From Trifolium pratense (taxonomy: Eukaryota > Streptophyta > Magnoliopsida > Fabales > Fabaceae), in contig NC_060059.1 of NCBI RefSeq assembly GCF_020283565.1, forward strand, positions 34,398,838 through 34,462,837: 64,000 nucleotides of DNA, read 5' to 3'. Shown here in pieces: positions 1 to 29,189 of the stretch. A program made the position numbers and the translations under genes. Numbering within the stretch: position 1 is the first letter of the stretch; each line of letters begins with the position of its first letter. The notes beneath the pieces are model-generated. The model saw only the letters and a program-made list of their open reading frames with translations, searched no databases and was not told the DNA's origin.

Positions 1-136
1 TTTTTCTCTGACACGGTAAGAATTCCTCTTTTCCTCAGATGCACGATAACTTGTTTTACTAACTATCATATTCATTTTTTCCTTTACACATTTCCTAATT
101 TTTTTTCAGGATGAAGATGCCAATGGTTGTTTCTAA
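1..136 (+). CDS. possible 3' end of an upstream gene (last exons)
   Basis: A splice donor (GTAAGA at 16) and an acceptor after a pyrimidine run (TTTTTTCAG, ending at 109) would join the first 15 bases to a last exon at 110-136. That exon reads DEDANGCF and then TAA. The reading is short and cannot be assigned to a family, so both frame and reality are uncertain. If correct, the following few hundred bases are its 3' UTR. Confidence 0.25.
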
Positions 137-2440
137 TGATTAAGATAGGCAGACTCCAACTATTTAAGCCTTTTCACAGGTTAAATTCTGCGACTAGTTA
201 ATACTTGGAAGAGTGGCGGTTTTATCAATTAAGATTCAAAGATACGTGACACTGCATGTCAAAGGCAAGTGGTATACAGATGAAGCATAATCCCTATTCA
301 AGATATTTCAAAGATTCTATCTCATAATCATACCCCATTTTTTATTCATTTTTCTCAGTCGTTTGGCTGGAAAGGAATTTTTTTGACACTGGTGCTTATT
401 CTTTGCATCATAATTGTGATTATTATTTGTAAGTCTAGTGGTGCACATTTTTTACACCACAACTTGTCACAACTTGTATACGGAATGAAAAATAAAAAGT
501 TTGACATCTTCTGTACAAACAGTACAAGGTGGTCATTTAATGCAGAACAACCCTCTCAGTATTGTATTGTATCCTGCTATTCACTTACATTTTTTGTTAG
601 TTAATATATTTTCACCCAGTTACATGCTACTGATACATTATCTGTATCTTAGGCCATGTTTGATTAGTGTTTAAAAAATTAGAAAAGAAAAACTCGTTTG
701 ATTTTTTTAATCTCTTTCCTGATCACTTGTTTTTGAATTTGTTTCCTGTTCCATTGTTCCTGTTTGATTAATGTCTTAAATATTTAGTGTATCTGTTCAT
801 AAATGATAAATGGCAATCTTGTAAGTATACGATGACAAAAGATATTGGGTTTGAAGAAACAGTGGTGAGGAGCATTTTGTCCCTGGCAGCTGTTCATCTA
901 AACCTAGGTTTATCCTTTCCATTTTCATTATCAAGCATCACTATTTCTTTTTTGGTCATTCATCTCTATATTTGATAAGGCACAGACACATAACACGAAA
1001 AACGAAGACATCATCGACTTATTTTGCTGTTGAGATTTTCACTCCGTCTCGTTTCTTTTTTTCATTTTCCTTTTTTGGTGAGAATCTTATTTTTCTTTGT
1101 CTCGCTCTATATTTCCCTTTTCTTCTTGTAAGTTTCATTTTGTTCTATTTGTTTGTTTCAATTATCTGGATCCCTCATCCGATGAAGACGCCTCTTTATC
1201 CACGTGCTTTGGACTTTTACTTATGTCTATGGTTGTCTGTCCCGGATAGTAGCTGACCCTGAAATGCTAGATTGGAATAGTACAAGGCGGGAAGACAACA
1301 AAGCAAGAGTCGGAAGGGAAAAAAGAAACAAAAGTGGCTGCCTGCAGCCGGAACCATTGAAAGAGAAGAGAAAATATGGAAGCAAAAGAAGAGGGGGTGG
1401 GTTCCAAACCAGCAAGGTGCTGACTGGGAAAGTGAGCAGAAAGAGAGAGGGTTCGCCAGAAATGCAAGGTACTGGCTTGAAATCGACAGGTGCAGGCTGG
1501 AAAGTCCCCGAGGAGGTTTGCAGAACCTGGGTCGCCAGAAATCAACATGTTGTGGTCTGTTATTGTTTGAAGCTGAGAATCAAGGGTTGTTTTTGTTCTC
1601 TCAAGTCCTGATTGGCTGTGAAATCCCCGAAAAACATCCACCCCCCAATGTGATGTAGTATAATTTAATATTTAATATGATCTGTAATGGTTTACAAGAA
1701 ACTATAATTATATCATTGTGAATAATAATATTACATTTGAGGTGATATCATTGTCAACAAAAAAATAGTGATGAGTTTAACTCTATAACTTAAAGATATA
1801 AAGTTCAAATATTTTTAGGAACAGGTCATTTTAATTAATAAAATTATTCCATTTTCTAATGTATTTTTTAAATATCTTTGCGAAAATTTATTATTAGTTA
1901 AGTTATGGTTGAAAATGGTGGTCATAGATTTAACACAATAATTATTTTAAATGATTAAAATATAGATAATAATTTTGAGGATGAGAGGGGGAAAATAAAA
2001 TTTAAAAATTTACTTGGATATTGGATCTGACACATGAAATTCTAACTAATTAAATTTATGGTTATTATTATTATTATTATTAAGTCAATGAAATGCATCT
2101 TCAGACTCAACTAAAGGTTGTTAAATTCTCTTGAGCAAGAGTTTTATAATCTTTTGTGGTCCTACCTGATTTAAGAAATTAATTTTTATATTTATGCATA
2201 AAAGATATCCGATTCATACTAAAAAATCAATGAAATATGAAATAATATATAACATACTATTAAAACTAGTCATTCATATTCAATACTAAACATTGTTATA
2301 TTCCTTCATTTCATTTCACAAAAATAATATCATTATATTTTTACAACAAAATATAATTTTATTATTAAAATACTTTAAAAAATTTCAATAATCGATAACA
2401 ATACATAAAAGGCAAAATGCATTTAGGAGTCCTTTAAGGG
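137..2440. other. intergenic region, no recognised gene
   Basis: Mostly AT-rich. The part at about 1200-1640 is GC-richer and open on both strands, but neither translation resembles a family I know and the + reading has no ATG start. A short TTA microsatellite lies at 2061-2082. I see nothing else that can be supported. Confidence 0.5.
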
Positions 2441-2584
2441 TTCGTTTGGTATAAAGGAAAAAAAGTGGGAGGAAAGAAATTTACACAAACCAATGAATGA
2501 ATTTGGACTAATGTTAGTCTAGGTTTATTCATTGGTTTGCGTAATTTTTTTTTCTCTCACTTTCTCTCCCTCAAACCAAACGAA
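2441..2584. mobile_element. 144-bp foldback MITE
   Basis: The ends are perfect inverted copies (TTCGTTTGGT at 2441-2450, ACCAAACGAA at 2575-2584). The pairing continues inward with imperfections, including ACCAATGAATGAA against TTCATTGGT-type sequence, so nearly the whole unit can fold into a hairpin. It has no coding capacity, which fits a short non-autonomous DNA transposon. I could not define the target duplication. Confidence 0.6.
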
Positions 2585-2614
2585 AGAATCACGGATGATG
2601 TTATATAAAAAAAT

Positions 2615-3271
2615 GAAGGCTTAAATGCAGTTTTACCCACTGTTTTGAAAAATGCGAAATTTTATCCCCTCTACTTTAAAATGCGGAATTTTACCCCCCC
2701 TATTTTATAATTTGTTGGATTTTACCCTCCACCAAAATTTTACACAAAATCTGCTTTTGAGCCTCAAGTTCAAAGTTTCGCACAGAACTCAATTTGGATC
2801 AATAATTCACCAAACTGGTACCGAAACAACCACAATTGAGTTAGTTTTCCACAGAATCAAACTCCACTAAATCTGGAGTTACAAAGAGAGATTAATTATC
2901 GTTTTAGTGAAGGTATGTTCAAATTAATTATCGTATGAAACTACTGGTATTTTCGTCATGCCTCTCACTCTGTAGCTCATTTTTGAATACTATTTACATG
3001 TATAGAAAGCTAACGAAATTACCCTTGTTGGCATTTCAATTTCGTCGAATTTGGAGTTACGATGTGTTCGGTAGACGATGTTGAATTTGAAGGTCACGAG
3101 TATATTTCTGCAGAATTTGTAATTGGACATACCTTCACTAAAACGGTAATTAATCACTCTCTATAACTCCAAATTTAGTGGGGTTTGATTCTGTGGAAAG
3201 CTAGCTCGATTACGCTCGTTTCGGTATCTTTTTGTGAATTATTGATCCAAATTGAGTTTTGTGCGAAACTT
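2615..3271. mobile_element. inverted-repeat element next to the gyrase A gene
   Basis: Two arms of about 145 bp are inverted copies of each other: about 2773-2920 and 3124-3271. Matching blocks include AAGTTTCGCACAGAACTC against the complement of GAGTTTTGTGCGAAACTT, and CTTCACTAAAAC against GTTTTAGTGAAG. The left side is preceded at 2615 by GGCTTAAATGCAGTTTTACC, the typical end of legume MITEs of this kind. No matching right terminus remains, so the outer element is probably truncated. The right arm ends 125 bp before the gyrase start codon. Confidence 0.6.
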
Positions 3272-3319
3272 ACCATAGAATAGAAAACCACAACAACAAG
3301 GGTTTAAGAAAATCGCTTC

Positions 3320-3342
3320 GCCTCTCTCTCTCTCTCTCTCTG
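3320..3342 (+). repeat. CT dinucleotide tract in the 5' leader of gyrase A
   Basis: A run of TC/CT repeats lies about 55 bp upstream of the first ATG of the gyrase gene. Pyrimidine-rich tracts of this kind are common in plant 5' leaders and core promoters. A regulatory role here is inference only. Confidence 0.5.
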
Positions 3343-3396
3343 AAACCAAAATCCCTAAAAATTTCAAAGCCACTCTCCAATGTCATCAACAACCCT

Positions 3397-20384
<16,988 letters not shown>

Positions 20385-21422
20385 GTGTAGATGCAACTCC
20401 ATGTTAGAAGTGTATACATGCCCAGATGCCTATCTGACTTGGAGTTTAGCTCTTCACAAAATGTTGCTGTTTGATGTTGAATCTGTGTGTAGAGATATGG
20501 TTTCAATGGTGATTGTTCTTGTCTTCTTGTACCCTATTATGTGCAGTATATTTGTTTTGTCCGGAGTGGCAGGATTTTGTCTTCGAAAGGAGGTTGATAG
20601 AAGGGCTGCAGATTGTTTGTTACATCTGTATATTTTGACTGAAAACTAATGAAAAACATACGAGGTAGCGCTAATATAAAGGAAAATGCTTGTTAGTATT
20701 AACAGATGATTGTAAAGCGAAAATCTATGAATGAATTTCAGCTGTGCATGAGTATTATGTTTTTCTATTTAGAATTTTATTTATTGCAAAGAGAAGCAAA
20801 AGCTCTGCATTTTTGTAGTGCAAAACTCCAACCAACTACGTTTTGTATCAGTACATTGTTAGAAAAAACCAACTATCATCCATGAGTGATCTGTTCTTTA
20901 TTTTATTATGTCTCATAGCTTATTACGTAATGCAATGAAAGACTGAATAATATTCAGTTGTCTTGAGGAAACTATAGTAGGAAGATCTTTGGTTTTTATG
21001 CATGGATAATGTTGAGATTAATATTGTTTATTCTACATATTTGGCCATTTTGTCTTTGGCTTAGATGATTGACTATTGTGTCTATTTTATTTTAAACAAT
21101 ATGTCGGTTTTAGATTGCTACCGACATGTTTAGTAATATATTAAATCTATGCAGAAGTCATGTTAACAAAATTGCTCCAAGAACCTAGCTTAAAAAGCTA
21201 TCATCCAGGATAATGAAGAAGACACGTTAACAAATATCTGAGTCATGATTCTTTATATTTTTTTTTATAAAAACTATTGTTTATATTTATTCAGTCATAT
21301 ATTTATAGGTCAATTGTGGACTTTTTTGCAATTTCACCACAAAAACATATAGACTAAATTTTATACAACGACTCTAAGCAAGAGAGTATGTTGAGATAAT
21401 CATTCCAGCATCTTTCAGATTA
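20385..21422. other. 3' UTR of gyrase A and intergenic sequence
   Basis: The first few hundred bases after the TAG at 20382 are presumably 3' UTR. The frame open at 20362-20649 is only the read-through of another frame across the stop. No further gene or RNA is seen up to the MITE at 21423. Confidence 0.5.
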
Positions 21423-21604
21423 AGGCCTGTTTGGATTAACTTATGCAAACAACTTATGCAATATAAATTAGGTTTTATGTTATTTTATAAGTTTACACTA
21501 GTGAAAGTTGTATCATTAACTACCTTGACAAATTTATAATAATACATAAAAATTATATAAGCCGTTTGCATAAGCTCAAAAATAAGCTAATCCAAACGAG
21601 GCCT
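21423..21604. mobile_element. 182-bp MITE (family also at 60977 and 63701)
   Basis: The ends AGGCCTGTTTGGATTA and TAATCCAAACGAGGCCT are inverted copies. The interior carries repeated AACTTATGCA/TGCATAAGC motifs. Two further copies of the same family lie in this window at 60977-61184 and 63701-63912. It is non-coding and probably non-autonomous. Confidence 0.75.
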
Positions 21605-21830
21605 AATATCTGGTACTAAATCAAGCATATATGAAAAACCAAAGAAACTATATTTTTGTTTCTAGGTACATAAAATTTAAGGCGAAAGAATGATGCTTGA
21701 TTTCAAGGCACACAAAATTTTAAGACTAAAAAAAAATACTTCTAAAGATATGTACACCTCACTAAAAAAAATACTAACAAAAGTCAAATTCAAACCTCTT
21801 AGATGAACTAATTTTTTATCATTAGACCAA

Positions 21831-23225
21831 TTTTTTTTTTTAATTTTTTCTTTTTACGAAAAAGTGCTCATAGCATTTCATTAATTAAGATGTAGTCAAT
21901 ACAATTTGGTATATCAACCAAAATTTGAAAACTAGCTGACAATGTGGCCGCCTTAGGAAGTTTATTGGCAACATCATTTGCTTGTCTCCACACAAACTCT
22001 ATACTTGAGTTTCTATAATAGTTGGAAAAAATAGATTTACAATCCTCAACAATCACCCCAAACTATGTGAAGTCACGCTTGGAGGAATGAAAACTATCAA
22101 TCACTCTTTTCGAATCCAACTCGAATTTCACAGGGCCTAAGGTAAGTTCATGAACCCAAAGCGCCGCAAGAAGTCCAAGTGCTTCACCAATATGTACTTC
22201 ACTCTTAGGAGAAAACCACTCGGTCTTAGCTAGAATAAAAACACCTTGATCATCTTTAATACATATGTCAATGCCAACTTTATTATGAGGCAGAAAAGAA
22301 GCATCGACATTACATTTGACATGTCCAGCTGACAGTTTTCGCCAAATACAAGTTGCACCAGGTTGTTGGTTTGAAGCCGGTGTAGCAGCAACATTTCGGA
22401 TTGCATTCCATTCCTGCAACATGTTACTAGCACGAGAGAAAACAAAACTCTTAGCATCGATAATATTATTTCAACTTTGATTGTTTCGTTGCTTCCAAAT
22501 ACTCCAAAGAATACAAGCAAACACAACTGCATCTTTCTTCGACAGTTGACGTAGCATTTGAAAAACTACCGCTGAAGCATCATTTTTCATTATTAATGAC
22601 AAAAAACAACCTGAAAAAAAGAAGTCATACTCCAAACTTTTTGACTACTAGGACACTTGAAGAACACATGTAAGTTGTCCTCTTCCTCAATATTACAAAG
22701 AGCACACAAATTTGGACAATTTACACTTGCTCTAGTCAGAACACATTGACGGCAAATCCGCCAAATAAGAATTTTAACTTTCGGAAGTGCTTTAATTTTC
22801 CAAAGTAAATACCAATCACCATTGACACATAAGTGAAGGTATCAATAAGCTCTTGAAGGTACAACCTATAAACATTTCTAACTGAATAATCACCATTACT
22901 TTCACCACTCCATAGTCTTCTATCCTCCGTGACAAATGAACAAAGAAGAGTGACAAGAATTCTAGCAGCCATGGTCGGGTAAAAAATTGGCTTTTTAGAG
23001 TTAAAAAACCATATTTATCAAACACAAAATTAAACCTATCCTATGGTGAACATCATTTGAGCTAAGTTCCTTTCTCTCAACTACCAAAAAGTGAGTCCAT
23101 AGTTTCGCATGTGGCCACATCTTCCAATCAGGATTCAAACATTGGTACGCAACATTGCAGGTGACCTTTAGTATTAACTCAATAAAACAAAAACCAGCTG
23201 CTCTTGTCTCATTTTGGTACACCAA
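21831..23225 (-). mobile_element. LINE (L1-type) 3' relic: zf-RVT and RNase H domains
   Basis: Read on the - strand, the 5' part (about 23030-22620) encodes a broken zf-RVT region (RRLWSGESNGDYSVRNVYRL, then frameshifted WRICRQCV and a CxxC/H/C pattern). The 3' part (22422-21868) encodes an RNase H-like domain (CNVDASF, ELDSKRVIDSF, and after a stop EFVWRQANDVANKL). The element ends with a poly(A) tail, seen as the T run at 21831-21842. Several frameshifts and stops make it a dead copy lacking the endonuclease and reverse transcriptase. Confidence 0.75.
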
Positions 23226-23749
23226 CCACTAAATATACAACGCATACTATACTTGAATTATTAATTTGCTGGTCCTAGCAAATAATAACTTGTTGTACAA
23301 GTACAACAACACTAAATACATTTCTTATGAATTTTTTTTTTGAATGGCATATTGGCATACATTTCTTACTAATTGATAACATAAGATAAGATTATCAGAG
23401 TAAAACTTGAATTCCTTTCTCACATTCAACAAATCCAACTCATAGTCATAGCATCAAGAGATAATAATATAATATCAAGGTTTCATGCAAAAAAAAAAAA
23501 CAGGTAAAATGCAAAACATCAATTCAATTGTATTCCATCAAAAGTTAAAATTAAAAGGTTCATCACCAAATACATCAGAAATACTTTATTTTTGCAAGAA
23601 TTCAAAGTGGTTGCCTCTGCATAGTGCAACTGAGACGACCTAGAAACAAACACATCCAAAGATGAATCACAAAAGTAAATTTCCCCAAAAAACAAAATAA
23701 TAAAACATTGAAGCAAATGTTCGATCCACCACAATCTCAATTTGTTTGA

Positions 23750-24791
23750 TCAATGGGAAGAAATTTTAAGGTTGAGGTTGAACCAAGATTTCCAACTACC
23801 ACTACTTCCCCTGCGGGAAATTGTTGTAGTCCCATTTGAAGAATTCCCACTTCCATCATCAGCTGCCTCATTTGTGGTGTGTGGCTTCTTGCATAGCACA
23901 AAATTCCGAGCTCCATGTGATCCGATTTTATCCCATGGACTCAGAGCGGCTGCAACATCAAACCAAAATTCATTATCGGATGATCCCCAAGAAATCCATA
24001 TGCAAACAAAAATACAAAAAAAATTAACTACAAAGTTACACAAATTCATTATTTCAAGTCTCAAACATTCTAGCAACCTACCAGACCAATTTTTAAAACA
24101 ATACAATGTCGATGCAAATTAAGCTAAGAACTAACTACAAGACAAGTTAAGACTCAATCAGTTTCAAAATCAAATATCTAAACAAGCTCCTAAACAGTAT
24201 ATCACGGGCTTCGGAACCTATTGAGCACACAAGACGTACACCATCTTTAGAGTCAAGGGTTCGAAGTTCGAACAATTGACTACTTGTTTATGGTAGTCAC
24301 TTACTACTCACACTAACATTTCTAATAAATCACAAAACATAATTTCTACCATTCAACAACATCAATCAAATATTTTCCCACTAACCATAAATCCAAAGAT
24401 AAATCACGATACTTTCTTAACAACATAACCTATAATTTTCATTCATTACTCTGAATAATTTCTAGCTAACAAAAACAAATTTTGATAAATAACAATAAAT
24501 TGAACATTAGTAGAACAATACTACATTGTGCAATTGAAGAAAAAAATCACTACCATCAGATCCAAGATGAGGACAGTAGAGAAAGAAAGCACTGTTATCA
24601 CTCCCCAGAAGAGGTAATCGACCTTCACGAGCATAAGACTTAAGAGTAGTATCAATAACAGCTTCAACAAGCTCTTCTTCATTCACAACAAATCGAATCG
24701 GTCCAGCACTTCCCAACACATTGATGCTAATCAACAACCTCCTCTGGTTGTGATTCGCATTCTGATTCTTCTTCTGCTTGCTCAACATCAT
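23750..24791 (-). CDS. DUF7054-type small plant protein
   Basis: Two exons, 24791-24554 and 23949-23750, joined as GGATCTGATG|GTAGTG ... GTTGCAG|CCGCTC in a consistent phase, give 145 residues. The N-terminus is basic (KQKKNQNANHNQRR). The core holds the family signature: LISINVLGSAGPIRFVVNEE, then LKSYAREGRLPLLGSD, then ALSPWDKIGSHGARNFVLCK. The C-terminus is Ser/Gly-rich (SRRGSSGSWKSWF). Length and two-exon layout fit this uncharacterised plant family; its molecular role is not known to me. I chose the ATG at 24791 because the longer frame upstream starts with TTG. Confidence 0.88.
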
Positions 24792-25478
24792 TGTATTCAA
24801 ATTTTCACGCTACAAATCACAAACTCAAAATACAAACAAACAAATAATACCCAAGAATCTTATTATGAAATTGAGGCAATGAAATGATGAAATCGGTAAA
24901 CAATTTTGAATTTTTATGAAAAAATGTTGAAAATTGATGGATTAGGGTTTAGTTGATTTAGGGATCAAGACCAAGGCAGCGATAGTGCCAACCTTGCATG
25001 CAAGAAGCGAAGGAGAAAAGAAGAGCGCTCGCCGTTGTTGAAGGTGAAAGGGAGCGCATGAAATCGAAGAGGAAAAGGGTTTCTACCATTCACGAAGAAG
25101 ATGAAGATCTGAGGGAAATTGGGAAGAAAGAGTTTGGGAAGAAAGGAAAGGGAGTAAAGGGAATATATATTATTTCAATTTTTCAATTGAAGGATTCAAA
25201 TTTGGTCTAGGGTTGTTGTTTCTTCTAACTATTTTATTTTATTGTCAAAATTTTGAGATTTTTTTACCTAACTACTCCCTCCATCTAAGGGTTTATTTGC
25301 CGTTTGATTTGACATAAAATAATCAACTTTGGTTAATTTATCAAATTTAATTTGTATGAGTTTGGATATACAAATTATAAAATGTATTTTTTTTGTCAAA
25401 TAATAGTTTTTTATGAGAATGTGAGGACTCACCTACGGAAACTAAGACATCCCCAACTATCAAAAGCAGAAAATTCAC
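24792..25478. other. 5' region of the DUF7054 gene and intergenic sequence
   Basis: The first 250 bases are probably 5' UTR and promoter of the - strand gene. A + strand frame at 24998-25210 is Lys/Glu/Arg-rich, as expected from a purine-biased leader read backwards, and I do not call it a gene. At 25266 the sequence TACTCCCTCCATCT looks like one end of a Stowaway-type MITE whose partner end I could not find. Confidence 0.4.
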
Positions 25479-25486
25479 GTGTGGGT

Positions 25487-26493
25487 CAGAAGCGGATCCA
25501 GTGCTATGCGAGGGTGTGCACCTGTACACCCTGAATTTTTGAAAATTCCACATAGTATCTTATTTATTTCATTTTTGCACCCCTTGAATATTTAATGTTG
25601 CACCATGCACCCCAATTTCATTTGATCAACTGCATCGTGCGGAAGCCTAGAGTTTGAATCATACAGACGCAGAGCATTTAACTTTGTCATTATCACTGCA
25701 ACACACTTTTGGAAAGACTGCCATCAATTCTATTTATGTGTTTTCATTTCATTTTATTTAATTATAGTATTATTTTATATTTTCTCATTATCTCATCAAC
25801 ATTTTCCATAGCAACGGATGTAATAATGACTAGCCTTATTAATTAAGATAATAGTAAATACTACTTCGGTTCAAGAAAAAAAGTAAATACTACTAATACA
25901 CATTTCTAACCAAAAACAAGTGTTTTCTTTTTTTACATACCTAATCATAGTATATAGTTACAATTTCACATCGATCATAGAGTATGTTTTTTTGCTAATA
26001 TATACTTTCTTCGATTTTTATAAGAAACAATTAATTTTTAAATTTCGTCAAAAGAATTATTTATTAACTAATTATTGTTTCTTGTTATATTTTTTTTAAT
26101 TGTTTCAAAAAAAGTTATATTTTTTTTATATTTTTTTATTGTATCTTAAAAGACAAATATTTTTTATAAAAAGGACCGAATATAGAGTTATTGGTGAGAC
26201 TAATTTTTTTTAAGAGATGCTATGTTAGATGGATCGAGTATTTATTAAATACTATAATTAAAAAAATTATAAATAAATAATGTGCACAAGTGAGATTTAG
26301 TTAAATACCCTAAAAACATCAATAATTATATTGATTTTGTCAAAAAAAAATCAATAATTATATTGATGTGTGTAAAGCTATGACAATTATTTTTGAATAG
26401 AGTGAGTATTAATTTAATATATATTATATTAAAAATTATTAATTGAAGCAAAAATTTTGCACCAACTGAACCAGGGTCCTGGATCCGCCACTG
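25487..26493. mobile_element. non-autonomous hAT element with 8-bp target duplication
   Basis: The 1007-bp element starts CAGAAGCGGATCC and ends GGATCCGCCACTG, the CAGNGGCGGA-type terminal inverted repeat of plant hAT transposons. It is flanked by perfect 8-bp direct repeats GTGTGGGT at 25479-25486 and 26494-26501. The interior is very AT-rich and has no transposase frame, so any movement would have depended on another hAT copy. Confidence 0.9.
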
Positions 26494-27087
26494 GTGTGGG
26501 TTGATTTGGTCAAAATCAATGAGGTCAACCTTTTGTAAAATGAGCTTAAGTTAGAGTGTCATAAATACTATTATGAAAGTTAACAAAACAAAATATCTAA
26601 TTTATATAAATCAGGACAAAAATGCAATTTAGCCGAAAATAAATTACGATGAATCTGGTGCATGTATCATATGTACCTAAGATAAGACATCTCACACTCA
26701 CACATGGTACTATAGATAGAGACGTTTCTTTTGGAAACCAAAAAAACGTGGATAGATATTTTTGATCTGCGATCCAGCAAGTATGTAGGGATAGAAGAGG
26801 CTAAGAAAGGACACATATATCAGCTTGGATGCACAAGGATCACTAATATTGCTACCTGCCATAACAAAAATGAGGTCGGTATCAACATCATTACTTTTTT
26901 TTTCGTCTATTGGACAAAACATAACAGCATAACATAAATAGCATAATTATTATATGTACAAAGATTCTTTTAGTAGGGTCAACAACTTTTCAGTTTTCAC
27001 ACGTTTGTGTTTTCTATTAAAACCCTGAACTTAGATTCATAAACATCAATCATAATTGAATTTGTTTGGCAAGATAATTTGTAAGTG

Positions 27088-28327
27088 ATGGATAATCATA
27101 ATAATATTCTTGGTCTTCTTAAACTTAGGATTAAAAGAGGTATTAATCTTGCAATTCGTGATGCTAAATCCAGCGATCCTTATGTTGTTGTCAACATGGG
27201 TGAACAGGTTCGATTCTTAATTGCTTTCTTTGTTTTTATTTAAGGTGTTTTTGATTAATTGATTATGATGAGATTTTGTTGTTCATTTTCAAGAATTTAG
27301 AAAGATAAATTTTATAGTTCATGTTTAGATTGACGGTAAAATTGACATAATCATGACATGCTACCGTAATTTTGTTAATTTTTGCCAAAATTTGCGTCTG
27401 TATTTTGAAGCTTTAACAAAATCACGATGTTGTTGTATGATTATGTCAAATTTACTGTCATTTTTTGTTTTATGAGACATGTCTAAGGGTAAATTTCAAT
27501 ACAATTGTTTTAAGATATGTTGTCCTCACATATTGGTTTTGTTGTCATTCATTGAAACAAAATGAATGATTGGTGTGTAGGGATAAAACTCACTAGTGAA
27601 ATCTAGGATTTTGCTAATCATTGGAAATACATACATGTTTTTTGTTTTATACATAGGAAGTGTGTGTGCTTTATAATTGAAGTTTGCTAGCAACATACAT
27701 AATGGTTCATATGTGTGGGGCTTAACCCCTTTTGTTAACAAAAAATAATTTTTTTTTCTTTTTCCTATTGATGCAGAAATTGAAGACTCGTGTAGTGAAA
27801 AACAATTGCAACCCTGAGTGGAATGAAGAATTAACCCTTTCAGTAAGGGATGTTAAAACTCCTATACATTTGGTAAGTATTTTTTCTTGTAAAATGAATC
27901 GCTTCGTTAGAGGAGTCGAATCCTTTGTTTATATTTTCCAATTTAGGGGCATTTGTTTAAGCGTTCGTAAAAGCTCAATGCTTACTTGTTGATGAAATTG
28001 CATCTTTGTTTCTCTTTGCAGACAGTTTTCGACAAAGATACTTTCTCCGTAGACGATAAAATGGGTGATGCAGATGTAGACTTGAAACCATATGTACAAT
28101 CTGTACAAATGAGGTTGGACAAACTTCCAAATGGTTGTGCAGTTAAGAGGATTCAAGCAAATAGGACTAACTGCCTTGCTGAAGAGAGCAGTTGTATTTA
28201 TAAAAATGGAAAAATCATCCAAGAAATGATTCTACGATTAAGAAATGTCGAGAGTGGGGAATTGGTTGTTGAAATCGAGTGGGTGGACGTCGCAGGTTGC
28301 AAAGGCCTATTAGGGGTACAAATTTAA
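27088..28327 (+). CDS. single C2-domain protein, CAR (C2-domain ABA-related) type
   Basis: Three exons (27088-27207, 27777-27872, 28022-28327), all splitting between codons, give 173 residues, the usual size of plant CAR proteins. The C2 fold begins at once (GLLKLRIKRGINLAIRDAKS). Candidate Ca2+ ligands are Asp25, Asp30, Asp76, Asp78 and Asp84, in the RDAKSSDPYV and FDKDTFSVDDK loops. The CAR-specific insert follows (about 95-135), and the C-terminal strand ends GELVVEIEWVDV. Known CAR proteins bind membrane phospholipids in a Ca2+-dependent way and recruit PYR/PYL abscisic-acid receptors; that role here is inferred from family. AATAAA at 28348 is near the stop, but the true polyadenylation site is probably further on. 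Confidence 0.92.
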
Positions 28328-29150
28328 GTTGTCTCCCTTTCAACAACAATAAAACAAATCTTATTGCACGTGAATGAGGACGAATGCATGAATCAAACTA
28401 CGCTATAATATTCTATCATAAATTATATCAAGTCTTAGACTTCATATAAGCTAGCTTGAGCTTTATGCAATGATAAAATGCAATGTAATATATAGCGACT
28501 GCTCTGTAATTTATATAGAAGTTAGTAAATTGTGGTTGCGGAAATATTTATTCCCTGGTGTATTCTAGGTTTTTGTATATTGTTGTGCAATGTTGTGATT
28601 AATTCACACTGCGATAACTGAAATCTGTAACACAACATCTGTAACAGACGAAATTGCGAAATTCTTAATACAACCGCGACTGCTATTTAAAACCTTGATT
28701 GTTATCTTGTTTAGGTTAGCTTCAATCATCATTGCTTCATCTTTAGATGAGATCTTAAGGCTCTAAAACCATAATATACTTTGACACCTTATAATATACC
28801 ATAGAAATTATATTGAAAAAGTGTATGAATCTTGATAAGTTTCTTCTGGGGCCATATTGTAACGCATTATTGCTTCTTTTGTTCAATTATTTCTTAAACT
28901 TTATAAAAAGATTCTATGACAGTTAGAGAAAATTGGTCCACTATTAAGATTTGTTTTTGATATTGATATATTATTAGATTCTTCCAAGTCTAAAATTCTA
29001 TGATCAATATATGACATGTCATGTAGATACAATGATCCCTTAAAAGTAAAAGATGAGGAAATTCATCTTTCAATGGTTCTTGGCCCAGCCATATATCTTT
29101 CCAGAAACTAATGTTATCTCTCTTACCTGATATCGAGTTACTCGCTGCTG
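28328..29150. other. intergenic sequence after the C2 gene
   Basis: The first part is presumably 3' UTR. A short stretch near 28570-28690 repeats TTGTG/AACAC-type words, but no reliable repeat, gene or RNA is recognised. Confidence 0.4.
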
Positions 29151-29189
29151 TCCTATCTCTGATGCTAGATCAGACGTGGATTTAGCGCA

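Noticed and set aside
1204..1641. Overlapping open frames on both strands in a GC-richer block
   Set aside because: The + frame begins at a non-ATG codon, neither product resembles a known family, and no splice pattern links them to neighbours.
3259..3396. N-terminal extension of gyrase A from an in-frame upstream start
   Set aside because: The frame is open back to 3259, but the codon there is TTG and it lies in the inverted-repeat element; the first ATG in frame is at 3397.
24998..25210. Lys/Arg/Glu-rich + strand frame of 70 codons upstream of the DUF7054 gene
   Set aside because: It lies where the 5' leader and promoter of the - strand gene must be. The composition follows from a purine-biased strand and no domain is recognisable.
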